Below, piece after piece: positions 8,341 through 17,596 of a stretch of DNA of 64,000 nt. Below the pieces are notes generated by a model. That model saw only the letters and a program-made list of their open reading frames with translations, made no database searches and was not told the DNA's origin. How positions within the stretch are numbered: position 1 is the stretch's first letter; the number at the start of each line of letters is the position of its first letter. A program made the translations under genes and the position numbers. The stretch comes from Polyangia bacterium (GTDB lineage: Bacteria > Myxococcota_A > Polyangia > Nannocystales > Nannocystaceae): the NCBI GenBank assembly GCA_030429545.1, contig JAUIFF010000007.1, positions 310,001 to 374,000 on the forward strand, read 5' to 3'.

Positions 8341-9062
8341 CTCGATCTCCTGGCTTACCTAAGTGAGCTCAGGTTCTCACAGACATGTCTTAACGACCAG
8401 GTCAAAGATCGGCCAAATTTGGCAACGCCAGAGGGATCGCCTGGAGCTCCCTCACCTGGGGTGCGTGCAGGTGGTAGCAACCCACACCAAACAAAACCGC
8501 GCACCGGCTTCATTGTCTATACATAAATATAAGGCCCTTGACCCATCCTAGTTCCACCGCCGACGTAGGAGCCCGTCATACCCACAACCAAACAAACGGA
8601 CAGTTTTGCCGGTGACGACGGGTGGTCAACAGTGTCCCGGTTTGGGGCAACACGACCACCCACAAACCATGTATCTACACGACGTTATAGCGCCTTCTCG
8701 TGGTGTAGGCCCCGGGTTTTGCCCGGTCGCCCGCGGGTGTCCAATATGCCCGGGCACGAGCGGGTTGCTCATGCTGGCGAAAACTTGGCCGACCCACGCG
8801 CGAGCAGATGCTGTCAAACTAGTGTCGTGCCGTCACTTGTCGGTTGAGGTTGAATATGCATGTAGATTCGTCCACGGGGCCATCCCCCAGGCCGGGCCGC
8901 CTGTTCGGCCCTGTGGTTTGCCGCTGCGTGCAACTACCACGCCGTCAGCTACTCACAGCTCGCAAGCGGAATTGTGCCTTGGCCTGTGTCGAAGGAACCG
9001 GTGCTGGGCAGGTCAGTGGGGCATGTCGGCCGGTACTCGTGGCGATAGGAGGCCTTTGCACG
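8341..9062. promoter_or_regulatory. 722-base intergenic region with candidate promoter element of the VWA gene
   Basis: No convincing gene: open frames here have poor composition. It holds a ten-base palindrome AGACATGTCT (8381-8390), a 17-base element TTCATTGTCTATACATA (8509-8525) that recurs with one change 225 bases upstream of the VWA paralogue, a palindrome TGTATCTACA (8670-8679) and a near copy at 8857. The element is A/T-rich and plausibly part of a leftward promoter, but no clean -10/-35 pair can be assigned. Confidence 0.45.
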
Positions 9063-10076
9063 GTGGCCCCAACACCCCGGTTGAGTCCAGTCAGGAGGCG
9101 ACGGTTTCGTTTTTGTTTGGCGAACTTGCGCCAGCTAAGGGCGGTCCCACAGTTTCATCTTTTGGCGGTGACGTCGTTGTTGTCATCACCGGCCGAACGC
9201 TATCTCATCGCAACGATTTCTCGCTGGCGCGCCGTGTTACAGACTCCCACTCTCAAAGCTGCCGCCGATGAACTCGTGCGCGACGAGTCGGCCCACATCC
9301 AAACACACGAGCCCCTCAACGAACGCCTACTCGGCCAGGTGTTTCCCAACTACAACTCACTGCGCCGCCTACATACCCAGATGTTTCGGCGGTTTCAAAA
9401 GCTCTCACCACGGCAGGCGCTCGCAGTCTGTGCGGCCTATGAGTTTGCCTCCGACTCGATTTTTTCAGCGTATTTTTCACGCTTCTACGCCGGCACCCGA
9501 CGCCACCATCCCGACCCCCATATCCACAACGCGTTGATCGACTCTGGCGTCGCCCCGCTGTTTATGTGGCACGCCCTTGAGGAGCTCTCTCACCGGCACG
9601 TCGCCCACGATATCGCAATGGCGGTGGGGCTCTCCCAAACTGAGCTCGGGCTCGGTATGGTGCGGGTTGTCAGCGAGTTAGTGTATTTACAATTTCCAGC
9701 CCTGCTCGAGCTCGTGTCGCGCGAGCAACACACCAACCTGCTCAGGTTTATGTGGGCCGTTTTTGTCGAACCTGGCGTGGTCAGTAGCTTTGCCATACGC
9801 CTGCTGCGGTGGTTTGATCCCCGAATCGACCCCGGACGCCTCGCCGCAAAGTTTTTGCCTGAACTAGCCAAGGACGTCTCGAATTTTCAGCGCACGCATG
9901 CCAACGGGCAGCACCAAGCCCCCCGAGCGGCCCCGAGCGTGGCGCTTCGACCCCGGATGTTTAACCGGCTGCAACAGACGTTCAAACAAACCCGACAGCG
10001 TGTGCGACGCGCTCGTCGACATCTCAAAAACTTTGTCGCAGATCTCGGCTCTCAAAAGTCGGTGACACCCACGTAG
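9063..10076 (+). CDS. PF10118-type putative metal-dependent hydrolase
   Basis: 337 residues from GTG 9063, chosen because AGGAGG lies at 9047-9052 ten bases upstream and because the frame above it has non-protein-like composition. Residues match the PF10118 'predicted metal-dependent hydrolase' family, a ferritin-like helical fold: Glu45 in SSPAERYLI, the block RDESAHIQTHEPLN (Glu75, His78, His82), and WHALEELSHRHVAHD. These give the Glu/His ligand set expected for a di-metal centre. C-terminal 70 residues are very basic (QTRQRVRRARRHLK). No signal peptide. Substrate is not known for this family. TGTATTTACA (9682-9691) lies within it. A decayed gene and a kinase gene converge on it from the right. 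Confidence 0.8.
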   Translation: MAPTPRLSPVRRRRFRFCLANLRQLRAVPQFHLLAVTSLLSSPAERYLIATISRWRAVLQTPTLKAAADELVRDESAHIQTHEPLNERLLGQVFPNYNSLRRLHTQMFRRFQKLSPRQALAVCAAYEFASDSIFSAYFSRFYAGTRRHHPDPHIHNALIDSGVAPLFMWHALEELSHRHVAHDIAMAVGLSQTELGLGMVRVVSELVYLQFPALLELVSREQHTNLLRFMWAVFVEPGVVSSFAIRLLRWFDPRIDPGRLAAKFLPELAKDVSNFQRTHANGQHQAPRAAPSVALRPRMFNRLQQTFKQTRQRVRRARRHLKNFVADLGSQKSVTPT

Positions 10077-10143
10077 GTTCGGCTTCGTCACAACAAAAAA
10101 CCGCGCAAGTTGACATGGTTGTTTGTCCGTTGGGAGCGACGAA

Positions 10144-10540
10144 CTACGGGATGTACGCAGCTGGGGTGGTGGTGTCGTTCGTCTCGATCACGAGGTCGCG
10201 AAACTCGACAAGCTCGGTACTATGGGTATAGAGCCCAAACTGCCCGGCTTCGAGCAATGAGGTGCCTTTAGTACCCCCTGGTCCCAGACCTTAAGCGTCG
10301 CGTCTGTTGCCGTGTAGATTAGCTCAAAGTATGGTCATTGTGCCCACTCCAGCCATTGTTGACAACCTGTGGAAACCGCCAAACAACCGGGCTTTTCGGG
10401 TCGGAGCTATGCTCCGGCAACGTGACCCCAATACCCGTCCGAATGATCCATGGGCACGCCTGTGGTTGCATCTGTGTCAACACCCCCTTTGTAATTTTGG
10501 CAGCGCTCTCGGACTTTGTCTACACTTCCACAGGGCCTCC
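10144..10540 (-). pseudogene. Frame-shifted remnant of a LamG/concanavalin-like protein C-terminus
   Basis: Leftward reading gives three protein-like pieces in different frames: VRERCQNYKGGVDTDATTG followed by PMDHSDGYWGHVAG; then FELIYTATDATLKVWDQG; then GTSLLEAGQFGLYTHSTELV and FRDLVIETN, ending at a TAG (10146-10144). The last pieces resemble the end of LamG-type jelly-roll domains (a GxxGLY turn followed by a final FRDLVI strand). Stops and frame changes between the pieces mean no intact protein can be made. It sits directly downstream of the kinase gene. The assignment is by eye and could change with a profile search. Confidence 0.5.
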
Positions 10541-10547
10541 CCGAGCG

Positions 10548-13500
10548 TCAGTCTCCCAGCAATGGGTCGCAGATCTCGGCCGCGTCGGCGTAGTGCTTCT
10601 CCAAGGGCTTGAGGCGCAGGCAGCCAATCCGGGTCAACTCGCGTGGGGGAATGGGCCACGTAAACGTGCCGTCGGGTTGGCGCAGACCAATGCGGTCGGT
10701 GAGGTCGGCGATGAGCTCACCTGTCTCGGGGTTCCAAATCTTGGCAGTATGGTCTTCGCCGGCAGTGGCGATGGCGGTTCCGTCGGGAGAAAACGCGAGA
10801 TCGTGCACGCCTCCACTGTGGCCGTGGAGGGTTGTCCGAACCTGGCGGGTTGCCGCATCCCACACGCGCACGGTTTCATCATAGGAAGCCGTGGCGATCC
10901 GGTTTCCATCTGGGGAATACACAACTTTTTTGACAGCGGCGTTGTGGCCACGCAGGGTAGCGAGGAGCTCACCCGACACCGCGTCCCACACCCGCGCTGT
11001 GTGGTCCCTCGACGAGGTCACGATATGGGCATTGTCGGGGGAGTAGGCCAGCCCCCAGATGGTGTTGGTATGACCGATGAGGGTCGCCCGTAGTGCGCCC
11101 GTAGCTGCGTCCCACACCCGCGCTGTGTTGTCGGAGCAGGTCGTCGTGATCTGTGTTCCATCGGGTGAATAGGCGAGTTGGACAATGTTGCCTTCGTGCC
11201 CGCTTAGGGTCTCGAGGAGCTCGCCCGAGGCCGCGTCCCACACCCGTGCAGTTTTGTCGTAACTGGCGGTGGCAATGCGAGCGCCATCCGGCGAGAAAAC
11301 AATCTCGACGATGAAATTACTGTGGCCACGGAGGATGGCGAGAGATTCACCCGACTGTGTGTCCCATACCCGTGCGGTCCCATCCAAGCTCGCGGTCGCA
11401 AGGCGGCTACCATCTGGAGCATAGGCCAACGCTGCAACACCCCGCTCATGGCCCTTTAGGATGTGGATAAGCTCGCCAGAAGCTGCATCCCACACACGCA
11501 CAGTTGTGTCGGAACTCGCGGTCGCAATACGGGTACCATCCGGCGAGTAGGCCAACCACACGACAAGGTCCTCGTGCCCCTCGAGGGTGGTGAGGAGCTC
11601 GCCAGAAGCCGCGTCCCACACACGCGCGGTCGTGTCGGAACTTGCGGTGGCGATCCGCGAACCGTCGGGCGAATAGGCCAACGCGCCAACAACATTTTCG
11701 TGACCGCGAAGCGTGGCCACGGTCTCACTGATCTTGGCATCCCACACCCGCGCAGTTTTGTCGGATGAAGCGGTCGCCAACCGTGTGCCGTCTGGCGCAT
11801 AGGCGAGCGCATAGACGATATTGTCATGGCCGCGAAGGGTGGCGACCAGACTGCCCGACTCCGCATCCCACACACGCGCAGTTCGATCCGCGGAAGTCGT
11901 CGCTATGTGAGCACCATCTGGCGAGTAGATCAGTGACAGGACACTTCGGTTGTGGCCATGCAAGACCTTGAGGACATCCCCGGAGGTGGGGTCCCACACC
12001 CGCGCGGTCCGATCCGAAGAAGCAGTGGCAATACGACCGCCATCCGGTGAGTAGGCCAGGGCAAAAACCCGGCTGTCGTGACCCTTGAGACTGCGGATAA
12101 ACACACCCGTTGTGGCGTTCCAGATCCGCGTGGTCTTGTCGTAGCTCGACGTCGCTATCCGGGTACCGTCTGGCGAATAGGCCAACGCTGTCACGGTGTC
12201 GTCGTGGCCCCAAAGCGTACGCATGAGCTCACCCGACGCGGCGGCCCACAACCGCGCTGTCCGGTCGGTGGATGCGGTGGCGATCCGGGTACCGTCCGGC
12301 GAATACGTCAGCGCGAGGACAGCTCCCACGTGACCGCGCAACGTGTGGAGAAGCTCGCCGGTCGTGGCATCCCATATCCGTGCTGTCTTATCCCTCGACA
12401 CGGTCGTGAGACGTGTTCCGTCGGGGGAATAGGCCAGCTGGTAAAGCGCGTCGTCGTGGCCCTGAAGGGTGTTGAGCGCCTCCCCGGTCGCGGCATTCCA
12501 CACCCGTACTGTCTTGTCTTTCGACGCGGTTGCGATGCGAGCACCATCTGGCGAGTAGACCACTGCAACAACTTCGTCCTCGTGACCTAGGAGGAGGTTG
12601 ATGAGCTCACCACTAGCTGCGTCCCACACCCGCGCCGTCTTGTCCTTCGACGCGGTTGCGATCCGCGTGCCTTGGGGTGCGTAGGCCACGGCATTTACGG
12701 TCCTGTCGTGACCTTCGAGCACACGATTGGCGCGCACAAGCGTGGCATCGTCGGCGAGTACATGCTCGAGCCCGTCAGTCGCCTCAGGTGGCGGGGAACG
12801 GGACCAATCGGGCCCATAGCTACCGACCGCGAGGACTCCCTGCAACAGCGCCTCGCCCTCTTTGTCCTCGGGAATCAGCATCTTCGCACTGAGGCCTCGG
12901 GACTTGTTCAACGCGTCCTCGATCGATTCTTTTTGCTGCACGACCACGCGTTTTTGCCGTTCGACCTCGCGTTTTTCCCCGGCCAGTTCAGCGCGGGCAG
13001 CTTCGGCGGTGCGCCACTGGAGCGCCGCGAGAATCCCGAGTACCGCCATCAGCACCGCGCCGAGCGAGAGCCCGGCCGCGATGGCACGCGTCCGGACCCG
13101 CTGCTCGCGCGTCTCGATGGCCTCGAGCATCACGCGAACAGATTCAAACCGCCGGTTGCGATCGACCTCGAGTGCCTGCTCGAGAATCCGTCGCAGCCAC
13201 GTCGGCACCTTGCTGTCTGCAGGGGCAGGTTTTCGGGTACCTGAGGTCACGGCCTCACTGAGTGTGGCCAAGGTCTCGCCAAAAAACGGCCGCTGTCCGT
13301 AGAGCCCCTCCCACAGGGTGATGGCGAGGGAAAATTCATCGGTCCGCTCGTCGGCGGGTAAACCGAGAAACTGCTCGGGGGCCATGTATGCCGGTGTCCC
13401 CATGATCGCGCCCACCGCTGTCAACTCGATCGAAAGCGCGTTGTGGCGCTCGTCGTACACCCGGCTTTGTTCGCGCTCTTCGTCCGTCCGCACGAGACCA

Positions 13501-14180
13501 AAATCCATCACGCGCACGCGCCCATCGTCTCCCACCATGATGTTTGACGGCTTGATGTCGCGGTGCAGCAACCCCTCGGCATGGGCCGCCGCAATCCCCC
13601 GCGCGGCTTGCTTGATGACCTCGAGGATCTGTCGCCAACCCGGCTTCTTGGTTGCGAGCCAGGCATCGAGCGTGTGGCCGACGACGAACTCCATGGATAC
13701 CCACACTTGCCGCTGGTGCGTGCCGACGTCGTGCACGGCGACGACGTTCGGGTGCGCGAGCTTGGCGAGTGCCTGGGCCTCTCGATAGAGCCGAGCCCGC
13801 GCCACCTCGCTGTTGCCCTCGCCGCGGATCAACTTGACCGCGACCTCGCGATCGAGCTCTGGGTCGTGGGCGAGGTACACCACCCCCATGCCCCCCTGCC
13901 CGAGGATGCGTTTGATTTTCAAGCGCCCAAGCGAGCCACCTGTTTGCACCGGCTCACGCGTTGGGTGCTCGGCAGGTGTGGCTGCGCGCGTGTCCTCGAA
14001 CGGTGCTCGATCGAGGCCTCCGGCCCCGGTAGGAGCCGATGCACCGGTGGCGAACGTGTTGTCGAAGACGACTGGCTTTGCCAAACCTCGGTCGGAGTCC
14101 GAGGCAACAGTATCTTCGAGAGCGACGACATCGCCCTTGCCAGACGGTCCGGTCGGTACGCTGTCCTCCATCTCACCCAA
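10548..14180 (-). CDS. Membrane Ser/Thr protein kinase with 16 WD40 repeats
   Basis: 1210 residues. An acidic, Thr-rich N-terminus precedes a Hanks-type kinase domain (about 85-345): glycine loop GQGGMG 94-99, Lys116 in VAVK, catalytic HRDIKPSN 206-213, DFG 226-228, APEQ 267-270. A membrane helix (365-388) and a short coiled coil (390-428) follow, then sixteen WD40 repeats of 42 residues (489-1162), each with GH near its start, YSPDG in the middle and a closing WD, and a 48-residue Cys-containing tail. Topology puts the kinase in the cytoplasm and the propeller(s) in the periplasm, so it should sense an extracytoplasmic partner. Sixteen blades suggest two stacked propellers. The repeats are unusually alike and form a DNA-level array. 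Such fusions are typical of myxobacteria and planctomycetes. Confidence 0.96.
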   Translation of the reverse strand: MGEMEDSVPTGPSGKGDVVALEDTVASDSDRGLAKPVVFDNTFATGASAPTGAGGLDRAPFEDTRAATPAEHPTREPVQTGGSLGRLKIKRILGQGGMGVVYLAHDPELDREVAVKLIRGEGNSEVARARLYREAQALAKLAHPNVVAVHDVGTHQRQVWVSMEFVVGHTLDAWLATKKPGWRQILEVIKQAARGIAAAHAEGLLHRDIKPSNIMVGDDGRVRVMDFGLVRTDEEREQSRVYDERHNALSIELTAVGAIMGTPAYMAPEQFLGLPADERTDEFSLAITLWEGLYGQRPFFGETLATLSEAVTSGTRKPAPADSKVPTWLRRILEQALEVDRNRRFESVRVMLEAIETREQRVRTRAIAAGLSLGAVLMAVLGILAALQWRTAEAARAELAGEKREVERQKRVVVQQKESIEDALNKSRGLSAKMLIPEDKEGEALLQGVLAVGSYGPDWSRSPPPEATDGLEHVLADDATLVRANRVLEGHDRTVNAVAYAPQGTRIATASKDKTARVWDAASGELINLLLGHEDEVVAVVYSPDGARIATASKDKTVRVWNAATGEALNTLQGHDDALYQLAYSPDGTRLTTVSRDKTARIWDATTGELLHTLRGHVGAVLALTYSPDGTRIATASTDRTARLWAAASGELMRTLWGHDDTVTALAYSPDGTRIATSSYDKTTRIWNATTGVFIRSLKGHDSRVFALAYSPDGGRIATASSDRTARVWDPTSGDVLKVLHGHNRSVLSLIYSPDGAHIATTSADRTARVWDAESGSLVATLRGHDNIVYALAYAPDGTRLATASSDKTARVWDAKISETVATLRGHENVVGALAYSPDGSRIATASSDTTARVWDAASGELLTTLEGHEDLVVWLAYSPDGTRIATASSDTTVRVWDAASGELIHILKGHERGVAALAYAPDGSRLATASLDGTARVWDTQSGESLAILRGHSNFIVEIVFSPDGARIATASYDKTARVWDAASGELLETLSGHEGNIVQLAYSPDGTQITTTCSDNTARVWDAATGALRATLIGHTNTIWGLAYSPDNAHIVTSSRDHTARVWDAVSGELLATLRGHNAAVKKVVYSPDGNRIATASYDETVRVWDAATRQVRTTLHGHSGGVHDLAFSPDGTAIATAGEDHTAKIWNPETGELIADLTDRIGLRQPDGTFTWPIPPRELTRIGCLRLKPLEKHYADAAEICDPLLGD
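10695..12716 (-). repeat. Tandem array of sixteen 126-base WD40-coding units
   Basis: Units of 126 bases (42 codons) follow one another in phase within the kinase gene. The stretches for ASSDKTARVWDAASGEL and AYSPDGTRIATAS recur with few base changes, so the array can recombine and blade number may vary between strains. Confidence 0.85.
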
Positions 14181-14701
14181 GCCGCCCCCAATGTATCACG
14201 AAACAGCGTAAGCACAGCCTGTGTGCACGAATTTCAGGCGCCGCAACGCACGACAATTTTCGCATGTTACGAAACGCGCCGCCCTTAAACCGGCACGCAA
14301 CCCATGCCTATTGTATCACCAGAAACACTCCAAACAGAACTTGCATATAATTGCATAAGCATAATTATTAGGTCACTGCTCACAGTTCCGATTGATTCGC
14401 GATAACGATGGGCGCTACTAGCGGAGCTCCCGCGCAGGTACATAGGCTGAGCCCGAGTGCTCCGAAAATCCAGCAAGTGCATCGATGCGTGCACCGGCAA
14501 AAAGTCAAAAGTGCTAGGGAGCACTCCTACGACCAGAGAACCCCACGCAAGGCGCGAAATGTCGCTCTGAACGACTTCATTTTCCCGGTTTCGGGGGACT
14601 CCGTTGACGCCGAGCGTTTGTGAGAGCTGTGTTGTTGGAGCATGTATTGGCAAACATCTCGAAATAACCCGTGACCGATGCGGGGTTACATGTATACACA
14701 A
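14181..14701. promoter_or_regulatory. 521-base intergenic region between two leftward sensor genes
   Basis: No gene is visible. It contains TGTATCACCA (14312-14321) and the near copy TGTATCACGA (14192), an A/T-rich patch around 14341-14372 (TTGCATATAATTGCAT) that may hold the kinase promoter, and a small hairpin AGTGCT/AGCACT (14510-14515/14520-14525) in the right position to end leftward transcripts of the histidine kinase, though without a U-tract. Confidence 0.35.
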
Positions 14702-16072
14702 TCATGCCTGTGAGCGTGTCGCAATGGCGGACCGGAACACCCGCGACGCATCGATCTCCGGCCAATTTTTGGGTAGCTGTACATGAAAGGTCGAGCCGAC
14801 GCCCGGCGTGCTCTCGGCCGTGAGCTCACCACCGAGTAGGGAGGCAAAGTGGCGGCTGACCGCAAGCCCCAGGCCCGCGCCATCAAAATTGCGGGTGGTC
14901 GAGCCGTCGAGTTGTTCAAACGGCCGAAACAGGCGCTCCATCGCTTCGGGGGCAATCCCGATTCCGGTGTCGCTCACGGAAAATAAAAACCCCGGGTTTG
15001 CGCCCGCGTTGTTGCGTTGCAGTGACAGGCGAATGGTCCCGTCCTTGGTAAACTTACAGGCGTTGCTCAACAGGTTGCGCAACAATGCCTGTAACTTGTC
15101 AACATCTGTGACGATACAACCAATATCGTCGGGGCACCGCAGCCTCAGGGTATTTCCGCGCGCCTGGGCATGGGGTGCAAAGCTGCGCACGAGATCTTCG
15201 ACAAATGGCAGGATCTCAACCTCCTCCGGGGCCGCGGCAACCGTGCCGGAAGCAATCTGTGACTGGTCAAGCAGGTTGCGAATGAGCTCGTGGAGGTTGG
15301 TTGCAGCCTGTTGAATCCTACCGATATCACTTGCGAGTTCGACCGGGTCGTTGTCCTCGGCCTCCTCGAGCAGCAACTCGGAGTAGCCCAGGATTTGGTG
15401 AAGCGGGGTGCGCAACTCATGGCTCATGGTTGCCAGAAATGCTTCCTTGACCCGGTAGGCCTCAACGAGCCGGTCTTCAACATGTTTGCGCGACGTGGCC
15501 TCCCGTCGCAACATGCTGTTCATGACACTGAGCTCCTGCTTGACGCGATTGAGCTCAATACGGGTGGGACCGATGACCGTCCCCGTCCCTGCACTGGTTT
15601 TCCGGCGGGCCCGCTCACTGGTTTGAAATGCAGATACAACGACCTCGGCGAGCGCACTCCCTCCGAAGAGACTCACAAGTGCGACCATAAATATTGCATT
15701 TACAACTTCGCCGCCCAACCACGCGCCCAGACAAAGGCTTATCGCCGTCACAACCACGACCGTGTAGGTAAGGTGGCGTGGCATCACCAGGGCGGCCGTC
15801 AGCTGTACGGCTGTCGCCAGCAAGAGCGCGGGCACAAGCAGCCCTCCCAACGATGCCGACATCAACAGGCCCGACGCCACCAACAGGCACGCCAACACAA
15901 GTCCCCGGGGATGTCCGCGATTGGACAACAAACACGCAAGCGTCAGGGTGACCGCAGCCGCGCACGACCCGGCGAACGGTACAAGCGGCGAGTCCCCGAG
16001 GAACTGCAGGCAACTTGCGACCACCGCAGCCGCCGTGACCCACGCTTGACTCCTCGATGACACCTCCATCAC
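14702..16072 (-). CDS. Membrane sensor histidine kinase
   Basis: 456 residues. Residues 10-150 form five or six hydrophobic segments with no periplasmic domain, so it probably senses within the membrane. A linker coiled coil (170-212) leads to HisKA with phospho-acceptor His218 in MSHELRTP, then HATPase_c with N-box RNLLSNACKF (332-341), G1 DTGIG (368-372), the PFEQLD F-box region and G2 GAGLGL (398-403). No receiver domain. No response regulator gene is adjacent, so its partner is elsewhere; orphan kinases are common in myxobacteria. Two palindromes of the TGYANNTRCA type (15629-15638 and 15695-15704) lie in the stretch coding the last membrane segments. Flanked by long intergenic regions on both sides. 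Confidence 0.95.
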   Translation of the reverse strand: MMEVSSRSQAWVTAAAVVASCLQFLGDSPLVPFAGSCAAAVTLTLACLLSNRGHPRGLVLACLLVASGLLMSASLGGLLVPALLLATAVQLTAALVMPRHLTYTVVVVTAISLCLGAWLGGEVVNAIFMVALVSLFGGSALAEVVVSAFQTSERARRKTSAGTGTVIGPTRIELNRVKQELSVMNSMLRREATSRKHVEDRLVEAYRVKEAFLATMSHELRTPLHQILGYSELLLEEAEDNDPVELASDIGRIQQAATNLHELIRNLLDQSQIASGTVAAAPEEVEILPFVEDLVRSFAPHAQARGNTLRLRCPDDIGCIVTDVDKLQALLRNLLSNACKFTKDGTIRLSLQRNNAGANPGFLFSVSDTGIGIAPEAMERLFRPFEQLDGSTTRNFDGAGLGLAVSRHFASLLGGELTAESTPGVGSTFHVQLPKNWPEIDASRVFRSAIATRSQA

Positions 16073-16417
16073 AGCCCCCTTTAGGACATCGAAACCCGCG
16101 TGAAGGCCGTCAATTTACTTGGTCCACAAGAAAAATGCGACCGTCCTCCCCGCGCAATTTCGGAGAATGTGCAAAAAAGCCCCCTGTGTGGTTCGCCAAA
16201 ACCGACCACAACGCAGGGTTGCAACCCGACAATTTTGCATATGCAACATCAAGTGCTCGTTTCATGACCGGACCTGTGTTGAAAATGGTTTCGTGTGCTT
16301 GCTACTCCTATCTATGACACAGCTTCAGCCGGCTTAAAGGGCAAGACGTTTGGCCTCAATGTTTCACGTGGTATCCTCGGCAGCTTCGGTCTCCCACGCC
16401 GTTTGCTCATTACTAGC
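16073..16417. other. Intergenic region upstream of the histidine kinase
   Basis: No gene seen. It carries a perfect 12-base palindrome TTGCATATGCAA (16235-16246). The kinase promoter should be here, but no clear -10/-35 pair is visible. Confidence 0.4.
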
Positions 16418-16626
16418 AACCCAATCAACAAACCCAAAGACGAAGTCCGATACGTTTTCAGGATCACCACAATGTCGACGGCCAGTGGCGGCAGGTCGAA
16501 ATCCTCACCGGCGAAATGGTGGTCGCTCACGCTCGTTCGCAATGGCTCGTGGTTCGCCGCGCAGCCATACCGAAAGGAACCTCCGCACCCCTTAGCGGGC
16601 AAAACCAGGCAAATCAACCAGCCTGA
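16418..16626 (+). pseudogene. Possible decayed coding fragment
   Basis: Rightward, NPINKPKDEVRYVFRI reads in one frame with G/C-ending codons. After one frame change, VDGQWRQVEILTGEMVVAH continues into RSQWLVVRRAAIPKG and stops at TGA 16624-16626. The codon bias suggests a once-translated sequence interrupted by a frameshift. I do not recognise a family, and the 3' end overlaps the opposite-strand oxygenase gene. Low confidence. Confidence 0.3.
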
Positions 16627-17491
16627 TTGGGTGGGTTCGCCTGCGGGTTGGTGCCGGTGCCGGTGCGCTGAGTAGCCGCTGCAATACCTCCGCAGACGCT
16701 AGCCCGGCACCACCCGTCCCGCCTAGTCGCGTGTGGATGTCGTGATAGTCAAACCAGATGTTGATCGCCAAATTTCGGCCAACTGAATGCACCTGGTGAA
16801 ACCAACACACCGGAATATACAGGACATCCCTCGCCATTACGTCGGCGCGCAGCATCGGCACCCGGCGAAAGTCTGGAAACTGCTCGACGTCGGGGTTGTC
16901 GATATCGACCGGGCTGACCTTGTCCCGTAGCGAACGGCGCTCGTACAGCGCATTACCGTGGACGCCATCGATCAGGGCAACCTGTTTTTTACCTGCAAAT
17001 ACACATAAAAAGTTGTCCCGATGGTCGTTGTGGACCAACGAGATTTGGCCCCCGGCATCGAGCCACAACATGACCTGTTCGATCGAGTCGAGACACCTAC
17101 CCGGCATCCATGTTGGTAGGGTGCAAGCCTCAGCCAATGGGCCTGGCAGGGGCGTCACCGCGTATATACGCTGGCGGCGACGGGCCCGGTAGGTACGCAA
17201 AAAAGCGGCAAATCCCATGCTCGTGGCCCGCCAACCGGGCTCCTCATGGCCAAACCTGTCGGTCCGCGAAGTTTCGACATCAACCCGCAGGTGGCCGGCC
17301 ACGCGGGCGAGCCCACGGTCTGCCAAGTCGCCACCAAGTAGCCCCCAGGCGGCCCCCTTGAGCAACAACGGCTCGTTGTTGGCAAGATGGCACTTCACCT
17401 GGTCGTACCCACTTGCGTCGGCCACAGCCAGCTGCCGCACCGGATGCTCCCGTCGAAACCCATCGCCTTGAAGGCCGGCCACCGCCATCAT
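16592..17491 (-). CDS. JmjC/cupin-8-like Fe(II)/2-oxoglutarate oxygenase
   Basis: 299 residues from ATG 17491 (ATG 17488 and GTG 17506 are alternatives). Cupin-8/JmjC features: proximal His154-x-Asp156 in SLVHNDHRDN, a strand CVFAGKKQVALI, and the distal His232 in VCWFHQVHSVGRNLAINIWF-type sequence, the usual PxxWxHxV...N.WF layout. These three are the expected iron ligands. Relatives hydroxylate proteins or small molecules; the substrate cannot be told. No signal peptide. TGCAAATACA (16994-17003) lies in the strand FLCVFAGKK, written with unusual A/T-ending codons. Head-to-head with the zinc hydrolase gene, 105 bases apart. Confidence 0.85.
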   Translation of the reverse strand: MMAVAGLQGDGFRREHPVRQLAVADASGYDQVKCHLANNEPLLLKGAAWGLLGGDLADRGLARVAGHLRVDVETSRTDRFGHEEPGWRATSMGFAAFLRTYRARRRQRIYAVTPLPGPLAEACTLPTWMPGRCLDSIEQVMLWLDAGGQISLVHNDHRDNFLCVFAGKKQVALIDGVHGNALYERRSLRDKVSPVDIDNPDVEQFPDFRRVPMLRADVMARDVLYIPVCWFHQVHSVGRNLAINIWFDYHDIHTRLGGTGGAGLASAEVLQRLLSAPAPAPTRRRTHPIRLVDLPGFAR

Positions 17492-17596
17492 GATACCGCG
17501 ACCCACTCACCTGCACGCCGCGTTGTTGACCACGTGCATCCGATCGTGAGTGCCAGACCTCTAACGCATGCCCCACCCAAAACCCCGCGAGAACCG

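Noticed and set aside
8606..9271. 221-codon open frame in the spacer before the PF10118 gene
   Set aside because: Residue composition is not protein-like, and the start of the real gene with a good ribosome site overlaps it in another frame.
10695..12716. Repeated DNA as an assembly duplication
   Set aside because: Units differ at many positions and each gives a correct WD40 blade in one open frame.
14341..14372. A/T-rich patch as a replication origin or tRNA-like element
   Set aside because: Too short, no DnaA boxes or cloverleaf, no neighbouring replication gene.
17161..17170. CGTATATACG as a member of the palindrome family
   Set aside because: Two mismatches to TGYANNTRCA; single- and double-mismatch sequences were as common as expected, so only exact matches are counted.
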